Shown here: positions 33,285-44,836 of the stretch, piece by piece
Position numbering within the stretch: the stretch's first letter is position 1
How the letters are laid out: every line of letters starts with the position of its first letter
Assembly (NCBI GenBank): GCA_003707065.3
Contig: PPXM03000011.1
Location: forward strand, 62,001 to 126,000
Length of the DNA: 64,000 bases
Direction of reading: 5' to 3'
From: Trigonopsis variabilis
Lineage: Eukaryota > Ascomycota > Trigonopsidomycetes > Trigonopsidales > Trigonopsidaceae
Made by a program: the position numbers and the translations under genes
Notes under the pieces: generated by a model
What the model was told of the DNA's origin: nothing
Database searches by the model: none
What the model saw: the letters and a program-made list of their open reading frames with translations, nothing else

Positions 33285-35886
33285 ATGGCTCGACCGGATC
33301 GGAAACATAAAAGAGCGTCCCAGGCGTGCACTTTGTCGGTATAAACGTCGAAGCTGGGCTAACGGCAGGTGTCATTCCAAAAAGGTTTGAACCATCATCA
33401 AGTTCTCGACACAAAATTCTGACTGAGCAGATCAGGTGTGACGTGACGCTGAGGCACCCGTGTACGGTGAGTTTTCTTTATTTGGTGGTGCTGACGGCAG
33501 AACTGCGAGAGCTCGGGGAACGAATGCAGGTGAGTGGGATGGAGATGGAGATGGAGTCGAGGAGCGGTAGGGGTTATGGTATCTGTGACTAGTGCATTTG
33601 GAATTGATTGCGTTTGGTGCTAACGGCAGCCTTCAGGAGAGTCGGGGCAGGAAACGCCTCAAGGACATCTCGTCGGAAGAAGGGAACAATTCTGATCACT
33701 CGCTGGTCAGTGCTCCGTTTGCTCAGTCGGACGATGACAAGGCGGTCGAGACTCGGTATATACGGACCCATCACGAAGGGGATCTGAGGGAGCCGATTGC
33801 GTACATGGGGTCGTCGTCGAATTTGGAGCTGCTGATCGATGAAAAGTACGCCAAAGGGCCCCACTTTGGGGTCCCAGTGTCGCTGATTGAGAACGTTCCT
33901 CGGGTGAACGTTCTGGACAAGCAGGAGGTCGAGATCTTAAAGTTCCAAGGGGCGTTTCTTCTTCCGTCGAAAGAGCTGAGTGATGAGCTGGTGGACTGTT
34001 ATTTCAAGCAGGTCCATCCGCAGTTTCCGCTGATTAATCGGACGCAGTTCATGAGTAGGTACAACGATCCAGCCAATCCCCCATCTTTGCTGCTTCTCCA
34101 GGCCGTGCTACTGTGTGGGTCAAGATGCTGTTACAGTCCGATGCTCCTGGACGATTCTGGATCTCCTGACCAGGCGAGTCTGCTATTCTACAAGCGAGCC
34201 AAGGCTCTCTATGAGGCCAACTATGAGCTAGATCCCATCACCATCGTCCAGTCTCTCCTGCTCATGAGTCTGTGGTGGGAGGGCCTGGAGGATGTGACGA
34301 GGAACTGCTTTTACTGGACTCATGTCGCTGTGACGGTGGCTCAGGGCTACGGCCTTCACCGCAGCGTCGAGCACACGTCGATGAGCCTGACCACCAAGCG
34401 TCTGTGGAAGAGGGTGTGGTGGGTGCTGTTTATGCGCGACAAGACAATATCCGTGTCGTTTGGGCGGCCAACCGCCATATCGGTTGAAGAAACAGACGTC
34501 CCAATGATCAGCGAGGAGGATTTTATCGAGGACGAACCTGGGCACCCGTCGCCATACCCCCCTGACCGGTTCCAGGTCTTGTTCTTTATCTACTCGCTCA
34601 AGCTGTCTGAGATCATGGATCTTGTTCTGAGACAGCAGTACTCGATCGCCAGCCAATCCAAACGCTCCAACACCCTAGATATCACCCAGAGTGACATGGC
34701 GCTGGGCTCGTGGATGGCCAGCCTGCCCGATGAACTACGATACTCTATAAACGACAATAAATCCGAGCACAAGCTCAAGGCGCTCCTCCACAGCCAGTAT
34801 TACACCACCTTATGTCTCCTCCATCGATATCGCTCGGCAAAGTCGCACGAAGACAAGGCCGACTATCCTTCGCGAGGGATCGCGTACCAGGCGGCAACCC
34901 GCATCGCGAAAATAGCCAAAGACCTCCTCGAATGCGACGAAATCACCTACCTGCCTGCCTTTTATCTCTACTGTCTCTTTTCGGCCATCGTCATCTTCAT
35001 CCACCAGATGCGCTCGCCCACTGTTACCGCCTTGACCGAGAAGGCCCTGGCAAACTTCAACATCTGCCGCCAGGCCTGTCACATCATGGGCAAGCAGTGG
35101 AACGCAGCCCTTCTGGTGGCGAGGCTTGTCGATACCGTGGCTGAGAGAAACGGATATACAGACATGGAGAGCCTGCGTCGCGTGCTCGACAAGCGCGCTC
35201 AGAAGGCTCGCCACCGCTCTGGTCAGGGCCAAGCCCAGATCGAGCAGACGTCTGTGCCCAGCGAACGACGGCCTCCTGCCAGTGGCGAGGTGCCACTAGA
35301 ACAGACTGCGTTGCCCAGCAAGCGGCCTCCTCCTGTGAACGTGAGCTCCAGCTATCATCCCGTCAAAGTCTCGCCCCAGCAGCCCCAGCACCTGCAGAAC
35401 CTACACGAACCCCAGCAGCATGTCCAAGCAATCAACATAAACAACGTTCACGGAGGCCACGAGCCTGAACGAAGCGGCCACGCCAACCCGCCACCCGGGA
35501 ATCAGTTCCAACCGCCCGACATCGACATCCTGACCGCTTCCCCGTTTGCGTCAGAGCAGTTTGTGGCCAAGTTCCGCCCCGTCCAGCTCTTTCCCGAGGC
35601 GTCGATGCTCAGTGTGTCGGAAAAGATGTTGAACGGGGTCGAAGAAACGTGGGCAGAGGGCAACCACCTGGCCCAGCCTGACGAGTTCCTCGACCCGTCC
35701 ACGTCTGCTGAACACACGCAGTCCGATTACAAGTTTGACTGGATGGCGCAGCCTGCTACGCCGGCGCTTGGAAATGGCTTGCTCGCCGATGGCATCCGCA
35801 ACATCACCGGGATGGATCTCCCCAACGGCACCGATTTTAATGAATGGTATCAGAACGTCAATGACGTCCTGAATCGGGCTCTCTAA
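33285..35886 (+). CDS. Zn2Cys6 transcription factor, Ctf1/FarA-like
   Basis: The product is 795 aa from exons 33285-33334, 33369-33384, 33431-33466, 33501-33529 and 33630-35886. The binuclear zinc cluster appears only after joining the first four small exons: CTLCHSKKIRCD, then CTNC and NEC, with spacing C-x2-C-x6-C-x7-C-x2-C-x6-C. A fungal-specific regulatory domain follows (CYFKQVHPQFPLINR, LWWVLF-type segment, SFGRPTAI). The C-terminus is Gln/Pro-rich. The arrangement resembles cutinase transcription factor 1-beta/FarA, which control fatty-acid or cutin genes. That target range is inferred. Confidence 0.88.
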
Positions 35887-36389
35887 GCGCCCGATAAGAC
35901 CAGTGTACGCTAAAGTTAGAGTTTTCTTGGAAAAGGCGCATCAAGGATAGGGACAAGATTGTTTAAATAGCATACTAGTGTGACATGATCGTTGCCCCGT
36001 CTATACTTCATATACACAACTAAGTGTCTTTGAACACTTGTCTGTTTCGAGGCGCATGCCTGCTCGTCTCTGGTATGAGACATGAGGCCTCCACAACATA
36101 ACCCAATTAGCATGCTCACGATCCATCAGTCCATTGCTTGACTTATCCATACGTAGCAGCTGTCGCGGAGACAGTTTGTCTTTTAAATGCAATGCACCAA
36201 ATGTTGCTGGCGTTGGATGATCGGCAGGGCGACTGTAGCGTTTAATTCCAGCAGTCCAAAAAAAAGCCTTAGCAACCACCGGCCGTTAATTACACCAGTA
36301 ACTTCCCAACTAGTTTGAATCTGGCCAACGATAGACCGACCCAGGGAGAAAAGCCTCAAGGACGTCTTGACGGCTTCTGACAAGCACCC
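35887..36389. other. intergenic, nothing recognised
   Basis: The 503 bp hold the 3' flank of the zinc-cluster gene and the promoter of the LysM gene. I see no repeat, RNA gene or clear motif. Confidence 0.5.
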
Positions 36390-37559
36390 ATGGCATACGA
36401 TGACATCTTTGGTTCTGGCCAGGGAGCTCTAGTGCACGACGACAGGTACAGGGAAAGCCAGAGCGGTTTAGGAGCAGGCGGGATAAAGGCTAATTTCTTG
36501 GGCAGAGGAAGCCATGACAAGGACCAGGTCGATACGGCATGTATTTTTCCTGGGCCAGAATATTCAGCCCAGCGGAGGGCATATGTCCGGGACAAGCCCA
36601 GGCCCAAGAGATCGTCTCTCTATCCGTCGCCGTCGCTAAAGGAGACCTCCTATGCGGCCAGGGACAGCGGCAGCCTTGGACTACCGGGAGTAAAGACGCC
36701 TGAGAGAAGCCCTAGAAAGGCCAAGGCGGTGGACGGCCCTGCAAAGAGTTTGAGTCCTTCATATAGACTTTTAGACAATGAAGATGGACTGCGGTTGAGA
36801 CGATCGCCGCTCAAAGTCAAGGAGAAAGTGGAGGAAACAAGAGTGGTGGAAGATAAGGAGCCAGAAGATGACGTCCATTCGGATGATGAAGACATCATAG
36901 AAAGGATACCGTCCAGCCTACGAGGACCCCAGGGCCAGGTTCTGTGGGCTTTGGTGTATGTACATGTCGTGCGAAAATCGGATACTCTGGAGGGAATTCG
37001 ACTATCTTATAATATCTCTGCCCAGGCCATCTTGAAGGCCAATAGAATGTGGGCAAACGACTCGCTGCGCACCAAGGATATTCTCTTTCTACCGGTGGAA
37101 GAGTGCAAAATGCCCTTCCACATCCTACGAAAGGGAGAGTTTGGGTTTGAGGGCCCCCGTGTGGACCTTCGAAAGGCGCAGTGCCTCTATTACCGTCGAG
37201 AAGGCTGGACAACCGTTCCTGGCGTCGGGACAGTCGAGGTCATACGGCTTCCCCGCAAGGCTCTCAACTTCTTCCCTACCAGCGATAAACCTCTGCGCCC
37301 TGCGAGGCCTCCAGAGTTGCTGGCAGGTCTGAGTCTCCTGACCGAACCGAGCGTTCCTCTTGACGAAGACCACTATGAAGATCATGAGCGTGATATAGGA
37401 ACGGATCCGCTGATTGGGCTTACGGTGGAAGATGTGGGGCGGGCAGTGGATAATGCAGTGGGCCGAATAGCAGCGTGGGCCGATAATATGGAGCGGGCTC
37501 TGGGGCGGGCGTTTGATAGTAAGGGAAGGTACAAGCGACAGGGTGACATTGAGTTGTGA
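36390..37559 (+). CDS. intracellular LysM-domain protein
   Basis: The product is 389 aa from one exon. There is no signal peptide. A single LysM domain lies at about residues 191-237 (VHVVRKSDTLEGIRLSYNIS, then LKANRMWANDSLRTKDILFLP). The N-terminal half is basic and Ser/Pro-rich, then acidic just before LysM (EPEDDVHSDDEDIIERIP). The C-terminus has a segment with regular Ala/Arg heptads (GRAVDNAVGRIAAWADNME). It resembles the LYSMD1/2 type of cytoplasmic or nuclear LysM proteins, whose role is unclear, rather than secreted chitin-binding effectors. Confidence 0.8.
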   Translation: MAYDDIFGSGQGALVHDDRYRESQSGLGAGGIKANFLGRGSHDKDQVDTACIFPGPEYSAQRRAYVRDKPRPKRSSLYPSPSLKETSYAARDSGSLGLPGVKTPERSPRKAKAVDGPAKSLSPSYRLLDNEDGLRLRRSPLKVKEKVEETRVVEDKEPEDDVHSDDEDIIERIPSSLRGPQGQVLWALVYVHVVRKSDTLEGIRLSYNISAQAILKANRMWANDSLRTKDILFLPVEECKMPFHILRKGEFGFEGPRVDLRKAQCLYYRREGWTTVPGVGTVEVIRLPRKALNFFPTSDKPLRPARPPELLAGLSLLTEPSVPLDEDHYEDHERDIGTDPLIGLTVEDVGRAVDNAVGRIAAWADNMERALGRAFDSKGRYKRQGDIEL

Positions 37560-37655
37560 AGGAGGACTTGGTTTACGGTTTGTTCTGTTGGCATTCATTC
37601 GTTGGCATGGTACGGTTCAAAGGGCGAGGTGACAGCGTTCATAATAGATATGAAT

Positions 37656-37742
37656 TATGAATCAAGCGTAACTTAATGTAGGATCTCATATTCGTTGTAT
37701 GAATCAAGCGTAACTTAATGTAGGATCTCATACTCGTTGTAT
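37656..37742. repeat. tandem duplication, 42-bp unit
   Basis: A unit starting tatgaatcaagcgtaactta occurs twice head to tail, differing by one base, in the shared 3' flank of the LysM and thymidylate synthase genes. Confidence 0.9.
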
Positions 37743-37823
37743 TATGACTAGTGTAGCGCAATCAGTCAATTGTAAGCGCAGACGGCATCCACCGCTACGG
37801 TGCCTGAATCCGTCCATGTAGAT

Positions 37824-38732
37824 CTATACTGCCATTTTCATGGCTATTTTCTTATAAGGCTTGTAATCCACCAGTTCAAAGTCGTCCACCTTAAAGTCGT
37901 CGATATTGGTGATGGCCGGGTTAATCTTGAGCTTTGGGAAAGGCTTTGGGGTCCGCTCAAGCTGCTCTTGCAGAGCCTCGATGTGGTTGACGTAGACGTG
38001 AGCGTCTCCCATGGTGTGGACGAATTCGCCAGCGTCCATATCGACCACTTGCGCTATCATCCTGGTCAGGAGGGCATAGGACGCGATATTAAACGGAACG
38101 CCGAGACCCATGTCGCACGAACGCTGATAAAGGACACAGGACAAGCGAGGTTTCTGGTTCTTGGGGAAGGAGACGTAGAACTGCGAGAGAACGTGACAAG
38201 GAGGAAGGGCCATCTTGGCCATGTCTGCAGGATTCCAAGCAGAGATGATGATTCGACGGTCGTAAGGATTGGTTCGAAGTTTGTGAATCACGTCTTGAAG
38301 CTGATCGACTCCCTGGCCGGTGTAGTCGGTTTCGCAGTCGACGTACTTGGCGCCAAAATGCCGCCATTGGAAGCCATAGACCGGTCCTAGGTCTCCCTCG
38401 CGCCGGTCGGTGAAGCCCAGCTTGTCTAGAAACTCCCTCGATGCGTTCCCGTCCCAGATGTGAATGTCCTGCTCCTGTAAGATTCTATTGTCGGTTGAAC
38501 CAGAGATGAACCACAACAGTTCAGCCAGAACGCCTCTGAAGAAGACCCGCTTGGTTGTTAGCAGGGGAAAGATGTCATCATGGAGAGAAAAGCGCAGCTG
38601 AGGAGGAGCAAACAGCGACATGGTCCCCGTGCCCGTGCGATCTTCCCGTAATTCGCCATTCACAATAATATCATTGCAAAGGTCAAGATACCTCTGTTCT
38701 TCTAGGTTGGGCCCTTCATCTGCTGCAGTCAT
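37824..38732 (-). CDS. CDC21: thymidylate synthase
   Basis: The product is 302 aa from one exon. Family signatures are complete: REDRTGTGT near the start, [23 protein letters not shown], the catalytic cysteine in [13 protein letters not shown], and [20 protein letters not shown]. The enzyme methylates dUMP to dTMP using methylene-tetrahydrofolate. It is divergent from CSM1 across a 129-bp promoter with three CGCGT cores, consistent with the G1/S control usual for this gene in yeasts. Confidence 0.98.
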   Translation of the reverse strand: MTAADEGPNLEEQRYLDLCNDIIVNGELREDRTGTGTMSLFAPPQLRFSLHDDIFPLLTTKRVFFRGVLAELLWFISGSTDNRILQEQDIHIWDGNASREFLDKLGFTDRREGDLGPVYGFQWRHFGAKYVDCETDYTGQGVDQLQDVIHKLRTNPYDRRIIISAWNPADMAKMALPPCHVLSQFYVSFPKNQKPRLSCVLYQRSCDMGLGVPFNIASYALLTRMIAQVVDMDAGEFVHTMGDAHVYVNHIEALQEQLERTPKPFPKLKINPAITNIDDFKVDDFELVDYKPYKKIAMKMAV

Positions 38733-38762
38733 GATAACGAGATGGACGGTGTGTTGACCAAG

Positions 38763-38809
38763 CGCGTAGCGTCGTCACCACCGCGTTTAATTAAAGCGAT
38801 AAAGCGCGT
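38763..38809. promoter_or_regulatory. three CGCGT (MCB-like) cores between CDC21 and CSM1
   Basis: CGCGT occurs at 38763-38767, 38782-38786 and 38805-38809, all in the same orientation, inside the 129-bp divergent promoter. MCB elements (ACGCGT) bound by MBF drive G1/S transcription of thymidylate synthase in yeasts. None of the three is a perfect ACGCGT, so the assignment is tentative. Confidence 0.5.
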
Positions 38810-38861
38810 CAACAACCATATCGAACAGTGATTGAGCCGGCCTTGTCGCTCGTTCATTCTA

Positions 38862-40206
38862 ATGCCCAGGTCTACCAACAAGGGTGAGTTATATCTACAG
38901 GCTTACACAGTCGTTTGAGGCTTTGCGCTAACGTTTTAGGGACCAGTAGGGCCAGTGGGAAGAAACGCAAACTATCACAGATGGCCAAAGAAGCTCTTGG
39001 ACAGGGTGATTCTAGTCGAATTACTAGCGACAGTGGGGACGATCTCGCTGGAATGTACCCTCCTTCGTCGCCAGATGTTTTAAGCGAGAAGACGACTAAA
39101 AGGGCACGCGGGCGACCGAGAAAGGATCGAGCCAACGCTCCAGGTGACAATAAACCGGAGAAAACGTCAAGCAAGCAAGATACCCAGCAGGTTGAGCCTA
39201 CGCCTGAGGAAAAGCCTGGAAAGAAAACGACGAGCAGATCGACCAGGAAATCCAACAAGACAGCGAAAAGCGTCGACACAATACCAAACCAAGCTGATTC
39301 TCTTCAGCCTAATGAGCAAGTTAATAAGGAGGATGTCCCCAAGACCAAGAGAGTAAACAAATCAACACAACCAGCTGCGACGAAAGGAAAAGGCAAAGCT
39401 CGTGAACGAAAGGATTCAGATACACAAGTGAATGGGAAAATAGATTTTACCGCAATCGAACCTCTGTCTGATGACGAGCCTGTACCTGTGGTTGATAATA
39501 GCAACAAAATCAAGGAACTCGAGACGTTGTTTGAGAAGTATAAGCAACAAGTGAAGGAGGAGCTTAAAGGTGAGTAGAAGTCTAAGAGGTGATGCTAACG
39601 ACAGCTGGAGAGACCTTGATTGAAGAGCAAAGACAAACGATTTCGCAGTTGAGCTCGCAGCTGGAAGATGCGCGGAAAATAGTCGATACCAAGTCTAAAG
39701 CATCCGAAGAAGGTGAGTAACAAACCCATATCCGCCTGCTAAGACTCTAGCTGAGAAGTTCCAGGAATCTTTGTTGGTCATGGAGCACAAAGTTGCGCAT
39801 TTGGAAGCACAACTGGAAGGTGCGAGGAAAGAGGTGCCGGCAGACGATGCGGTCTTGATCCGAGAGCTGATGAGCGATCTGAGTGGGCTACTGATACGAA
39901 GCGTGTCAAAGAGTCAAGAAACAGGTACCATAACATATGATTGTCTGCACACGTCACCAAAAGGAGATGTCACGTTCCACTTCCAGCTGGTGACCAATGT
40001 AGAGGACGAGGAATCTTCGGACGAATTGGTCGAATTCATTCCCAAGCTTGACGAGCGCAGGGATAATGAACTGATCGAGCGGCTGCCCGATTATTTTACA
40101 GACGTCCTGACCTTCAAGAAGGCATCGGTAGGTCACGAAGAAGGAAAGAGCTAACCCCCAGTTGCCCGAGTTTTTCTGGAAGGTCACAGATGCAATGCAT
40201 TCCTAG
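38862..40206 (+). CDS. CSM1: Csm1/Pcs1 monopolin-family kinetochore protein
   Basis: The product is 393 aa from exons 38862-38883, 38940-39569, 39605-39712, 39751-40127 and 40162-40206 (introns 56, 35, 38, 34 nt). The N-terminal half is basic and disordered with an AT-hook-like RARGRPRKDR. A coiled coil covers about 195-285. The C-terminal globular domain matches Pcs1/Csm1 (LSGLLIRSV, TYDCLHTSPKGDVTFHFQL, ERLPDYFTDVLTF) and needs the last small exon for its closing LPEFFWKVTDAM. Csm1/Pcs1 dimers crosslink kinetochore components and rDNA and prevent merotelic or bipolar errors. Confidence 0.9.
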
Positions 40207-40262
40207 CTGTACAACACATGTATTATAGAGTTTAATGACTTGAAATGGGGAGGAAGGCATGC

Positions 40263-41118
40263 CTAATCGTATTTGCCGGGAAGACCAGCTTCTCCAGGGA
40301 TGAACCGGGTGAATTTTAACCGTTTGGGGAAAATGAAGTTTTGAAAGACTAAGGCGACCAAAACGGCCGAGAGAATGGCCGAAAAAAGGCAGTAGAGAAC
40401 CGTAGTGCCCGCAGTGAAGTGGGATCCAGTGTATGGAAGTTCAGGCTGATTGGGCCATCGAACCGCAAACCTCAGCGGGATCTTATCACCAATGATGAAT
40501 CGCTCCAGTCCATTGTCATGCTGGACACCATCTTTTATGACTAGACCTTCAATCAAGTCTCCATTCTCCGTCTTTTGCTCCACTTCTGTCTCCCCGGTCG
40601 AAAGCTTCAGGTCGAGCCCCTTAGCCAACGGATGATAAACCGGGCCATGAGAATAAGCGATTCCAACCGTCGGGACGCCCAGAGAGGTATGGATGAGCAT
40701 ATTCATCTTTGGCTCGAGATCTATATGCGACGTCTGAACCAGACCTCTAAAGTAAAACGTAAGTGGAGGCCTCTCAATCAAAAACGCAGACGGCGGAGTC
40801 GAGGTATCATTAAGAAACAATCGACAAGACATGGGAGCGTCTTGATGGACGTAGAGCTGGAAGAGATGATATAGCTCATCAGTCAACATTATCGTGCATT
40901 TGATCTCATCGACCTCCTTCTTGTAAGGAATCGTCAGCGGTAGTCCGGTCTCTTCGCAGGAAGGAAATGGCACATAAAGTATGTTTTCTAACGTCTTAGC
41001 TCTCTTGCGTCCCACCGCTCTTGATCTTACCTTTGTCATCCATTAGATGCTCACCATACTTGATCTCCCGTTGCATGCATTCTAACGCTAGCGGTTGTCC
41101 TCGTTTGAGCCCTGGCAT
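40263..41118 (-). CDS. conserved-looking single-pass membrane protein, function unknown
   Basis: The product is 270 aa from exons 41118-41031 and 40987-40263 (43-nt intron gtaaga to gctaagacgttag). The joined N-terminus reads MPGLKRGQPLALECMQREIK and continues into GEHLMDDKENILYVPFPSC. No signal peptide is present. One strong membrane segment sits near the C-terminus (TVLYCLFSAILSAVLVALVF), followed by a basic tail ending GLPGKYD. The long N-terminal part looks like a beta-rich globular domain. I recognise no family. The splice junction, the coherent frame and the composition make the gene itself credible. It is convergent with CSM1, 56 bp apart. Confidence 0.78.
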
Positions 41119-41424
41119 TCTGGTTTAAGAGCGCTTTTCCCGAGAATCCGATCTGGAATTTAGATACAAAACACAACGCAGTTACTGCTCCCACCGGTGT
41201 TACGTGTCAACACCAAGCGCAGCCAGCGTCGCAGGATTCCATAAGCGCCAAGATGACTTGATGCGAGAAGCTTGTTGATCTTTACAGTTTGCTAGTTCCA
41301 AAGGAACTTGCCAGACTTCTCTGTGCAGCAAATATAGCCTCCAACCTGGCAATTCTAATCTACACTTGCTCTCTTAGGTGGGCAACATGTTGAATCTAAT
41401 ATACATATATCCAGTGGGCACAGA
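41119..41424. other. intergenic, nothing recognised
   Basis: The 306 bp lie between two genes read leftwards. I see no gene, repeat or RNA. Confidence 0.5.
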
Positions 41425-42036
41425 TCATTCGCTCAGTGACAATTGGCCATTGGAAACCGTCAACCGGCTTATGACTTCCTGCTCGCTCAAACCAGAACTT
41501 TTCGCCAACTTCTTTAGCACTTTTCCTAGACTTAGAGGTTTCTCGGCTGTCTTTTTGGTGATTTTCGACAGATCTATCTTTGCAGCGACCTTGAGCTTGT
41601 CTTCCTTTGCCGGTCCTTTGTTTGATACGGCCTCCTCTGTCTTCGTCTTTGCCGATCCTTTCGCTGCTGCTTCCTCCTCTGGCTTCTTTGGTTCGATGCT
41701 ATTTCCATTTGTCTTTGCTTTGCTGGCTGTAGAGGCCACATTATTGCCGTTCTGCCCGTTTGGGCCTTTCTTCTTGCCCCTATAGAGGCTCTTTTCATAT
41801 TTCTCGGCTTCGTTTATGCACGAGGTATGTTTCTGAAAGTCGTTGCCTTGTTGTCAGCTTCATTTTGAAGTCCCTTTACCATAAAACGTCGTCGAGCAGT
41901 CGAGACATGTGTAGTAAGCATCTGGGCATTGACCGCGATGCTGGAAAAGCTTCTTCTTTACCACAGTGTCTGCGCACACCTGTTGTTAGAATTGCTTTTC
42001 CTCGTACAATCTTACCTCACAAGCAAAGCTGACCAT
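41425..42036 (-). CDS. LYAR-type C2HC zinc-finger nucleolar protein
   Basis: The product is 180 aa from exons 42036-42016, 41979-41880 and 41846-41425 (introns 36 and 33 nt). Joined, the start reads MVSFACEVCADTVVKKKLF, then CPDAYYTCLDCSTTFYG and HTSCINEAEKYEKSLYRG. This is the double LYAR zinc finger seen in human LYAR and small yeast homologues. The rest is Lys/Ala/Glu-rich, ending in a short helical segment (SLGKVLKKLAKSSGLSEQEV). Family members are nucleolar and linked to ribosome production and growth. Confidence 0.9.
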
Positions 42037-42184
42037 TTTATCTCGGCGAAGTAGAGGACAATCCAAAAACTTTTCTCCCAAATGTTACATGTAACTGGTG
42101 AAACCCGAGATGGAGCGCGCGACTACTCTATACCTACAAGACTCAGTCATCAATCGTTAATCTATTCTACAGTATAGTACAAGG

Positions 42185-43591
42185 CTAGGTGAGCCATTTT
42201 TGGTTGAGAAAGAATTCGTAGATCTTGCCGGTCTTGTTGACGTCGATTTTGACCAGCTCGCGAGCAGTTCGCTTCTTGAGAACCCCGCCCGTCCGTAGGA
42301 GCTCGCGGAAAAGGGTCTCCTTGATTGCAATGTAGGGCTTGGGCATGATGCGGAGCTGGCTGCATAGAGCCTGCTCCTCAGGACTGAGAAACTCGACATC
42401 GGCGGCGTTGGAGATGTCGAGGGGATTGGCCGGCGACTTTCGCGCTCCTTTGCCAGGCGTCTCGGTGCCATGGCGAGATCGTAAGGCGGCGTTGCTGTTG
42501 GCCGTGAAGCGCCCGCCAAGAGGAGTCGCGCTGCGAACCATCATGGCCCGGTTGGCCTTGTCGCGATCATACTGCTGCCCTGCAGCGAGCGTTCGTATGC
42601 CGTTCTGGCGATACTCTTGTAACTCGGCTATTCGGCGCCGACACGAAAGTTCCTCTAACAGATCGTCGGTAAAACACTCGTAATCTGCGGGAGACATTAT
42701 TCGCGCGTAAGGTTTGAGCTTATTCAGCAGCTCTCGTTCCTCCTTGGACCGCTTGCGATCGTTGGCCATATTCTTGCGATAGTCAAGCAGACCATAGAGA
42801 AGCATCAGCCGTTTCTGTTCGGCGCGGATGGTCAATCGACTATTGTAAATGTCCAGAACAGCGAGCTTCAACTCGATTTCCCCTTCAGTATCATCGGGGT
42901 CAAACGACATATCCTTAACGGCCATCTCCGCCTCATTTTCGGCCTCAGTATCAAATTCAAGCCGACCAGGCATGTAACCTTGAACTTCATGACACGATGG
43001 CACCGAAGCTAGCGGTTTCTGTTTCGACAGTGGTATTTCAGACATCATCCTCGCCCGCTCTTCCAGTCTTGCCTTCTTCCGGGCCAGGAAATCCTCAGGA
43101 CTGATATCAAACTTCCGCTTCATGTCGGGGACCGGATAAGTCGGGCTGTTGATGTAGATATCTATATAATGCTGTCGAGTTTCCTCCTTCAAGCGCCCGC
43201 CAATGTGTTCAGCAACCTCTTGCCAATTGCCGAGCCCACAGGTCTCAGATGACTCGATGAGCATCAGCTCTTCGTCAGCACCCCAGTTCTCGTCAAAGAT
43301 CGGGTAAGCGTGCTGTTCAATCACATAATAAGCATGCCATGGCTGATGGTTTGCCGACGACTTGCCTTGAGCAAAGCACGGGACGCACAAGTCATAATCG
43401 GTGCATTCCGCGCACCGGATCCGCACCAGATTAGTGCAATCGCACGAGCAGACGTCACAATGGAACCTACAGTTAGCTATAAAGCCTCCACCAGCGCTCC
43501 GCGGCCGTCACGTGAAGGACGGCGACTTGTGTCACACTTACTTGACGCCGGCCTCGACCGCCTTTGTCTGCTTTCGGTGGATGACGGTCAT
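42185..43591 (-). CDS. ADA2: Ada2, SAGA/ADA histone acetyltransferase adaptor
   Basis: The product is 443 aa from exons 43591-43542 and 43466-42185 (75-nt intron gtaagt to gctaactgtag). A ZZ zinc finger lies at about 17-65 (FHCDVC, CAECTDYDLCVPCF). A SANT/Myb domain lies at about 72-125 (ESSETCGLGNWQEVAEHIGG), and a C-terminal SWIRM domain covers about 355-443 (LSPEEQALCSQLRIMPKPYIAIK is its core; 20 residues shown at most). This is the complete Ada2 layout. Ada2 activates the Gcn5 acetyltransferase within SAGA. It is divergent from RPS17 over 237 bp. Confidence 0.96.
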
Positions 43592-43828
43592 GGCCGGGAT
43601 AAAAGAGACGGGTGGTAGAAATAGAGAAAAAACGAAATAGTAGACGAGATCAGGGGAATAGGAGAAACAGTCGCGGATGGATGATTATCAAGTCGAAGAG
43701 GAGGAGGCGAATTCAACCAGTTGGCATGGCAACTGAACAACGTAGGGTTTGCGTGACTGCGGCAGCACGGGCGCACGCAAGAACGACGCCAACGCTTGGG
43801 CAGACTCCACTATACATCACATAGCAAG

Positions 43829-44294
43829 ATGGTAAGTCAAGAGACGAGATTGAGAGCATTGTGTTAATCGTTAGGGTCGAGTCAGAACCAAGACCGTTAA
43901 GAAGGCTGCCAAGGTTCTTATTGAACGTTACTATCCCAAGTTGACCTTGGACTTTGAGACCAACAAGCGTCTGGCTGATGAGCTTGCCGTCATTTCCTCC
44001 AAACGACTCCGCAACAAGATTGCCGGCTACACCACCCACTTGATCAAGCGTATCCAGCGTGGACCTGTCCGTGGTATCTCCTTCAAACTTCAAGAGGAGG
44101 AGCTTGAGCGCCGCGATCAATACGTTCCCGAAGTCTCGGCTCTCGACACCCAAGGCAATGCTCTCGAAGTTGACCCCGAGACCCAAGACATGCTTAAGGG
44201 TCTTGGTTTCTCCGACCTCAAACTCAAGGTTGTTCCTATCACTCAAAACCAGGGCTGGACTGACCGATCCCGACGTGAACGACGACGAGATTAG
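43829..44294 (+). CDS. RPS17: 40S ribosomal protein S17 (eS17)
   Basis: The product is 140 aa from exons 43829-43831 and 43875-44294. The first exon is just the ATG, followed by a 43-nt intron (gtaagt to ttaatcgttag), a classic ribosomal-protein gene layout in yeasts. The sequence [20 protein letters not shown], then [19 protein letters not shown], is almost identical to yeast Rps17. The C-terminus ends with a basic RSRRERRRD. Rps17 is part of the small-subunit beak/head region. Codons are C-ended in the manner of highly expressed genes. Confidence 0.98.
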
Positions 44295-44836
44295 TTTTTT
44301 AAAACTGTGTAAAATGATCATAAGTGAGTTAGGTTTGCCTGTTGTAGCCGTCAGATCACAGCGCGCCCACGCAAAAGGCGTCGTTGTATTATGTGGGCTC
44401 TATCACGTTCTACTAGGCGCACCGAGATTCATGAAACAGACGAAGCAAAAGAATGAATTCTGGAGTAGATAGACTTGGTAGGCTATGCCAGAGTCAAAGA
44501 GAAGGTCCATCTATTCCCACTTTCATGGTATCAGGTGGTGACTCTGGACATATCCCTACGTAATTCGTAATACAAACTCAACGAAACGCGCAGTAGTACT
44601 CTGGCTTCTATGCTACGCGATGTTCGACGCAAGGCTCTCCTTGGCAGATAAGCAATCTGTAAGGACTCGGCTGATGCTCGCCGAGAGCTAGCGCTACGCC
44701 TGGTAGCATTCATTAGAGACACCCCTGCGAGCGCGATCGACTGGCTTGCTGGCCTGCTTAATATGCTCCTGCATAGGCTCTAGACTTGTACCCACTACTC
44801 GAACTAGAACGTTTTTAATTTGGAACGTTTTCTATA
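44295..44836. other. intergenic, nothing recognised
   Basis: The 542 bp separate two genes on the same strand. No gene or clear motif is seen; open frames here are short and have no resemblance to known proteins. Confidence 0.5.

Noticed and set aside
33592-33629. The start of the zinc-cluster gene at 33592
   Set aside because: This codon is inside the last intron before the long exon. The upstream mini-exons restore a perfect Zn2Cys6 domain and a proper ATG.
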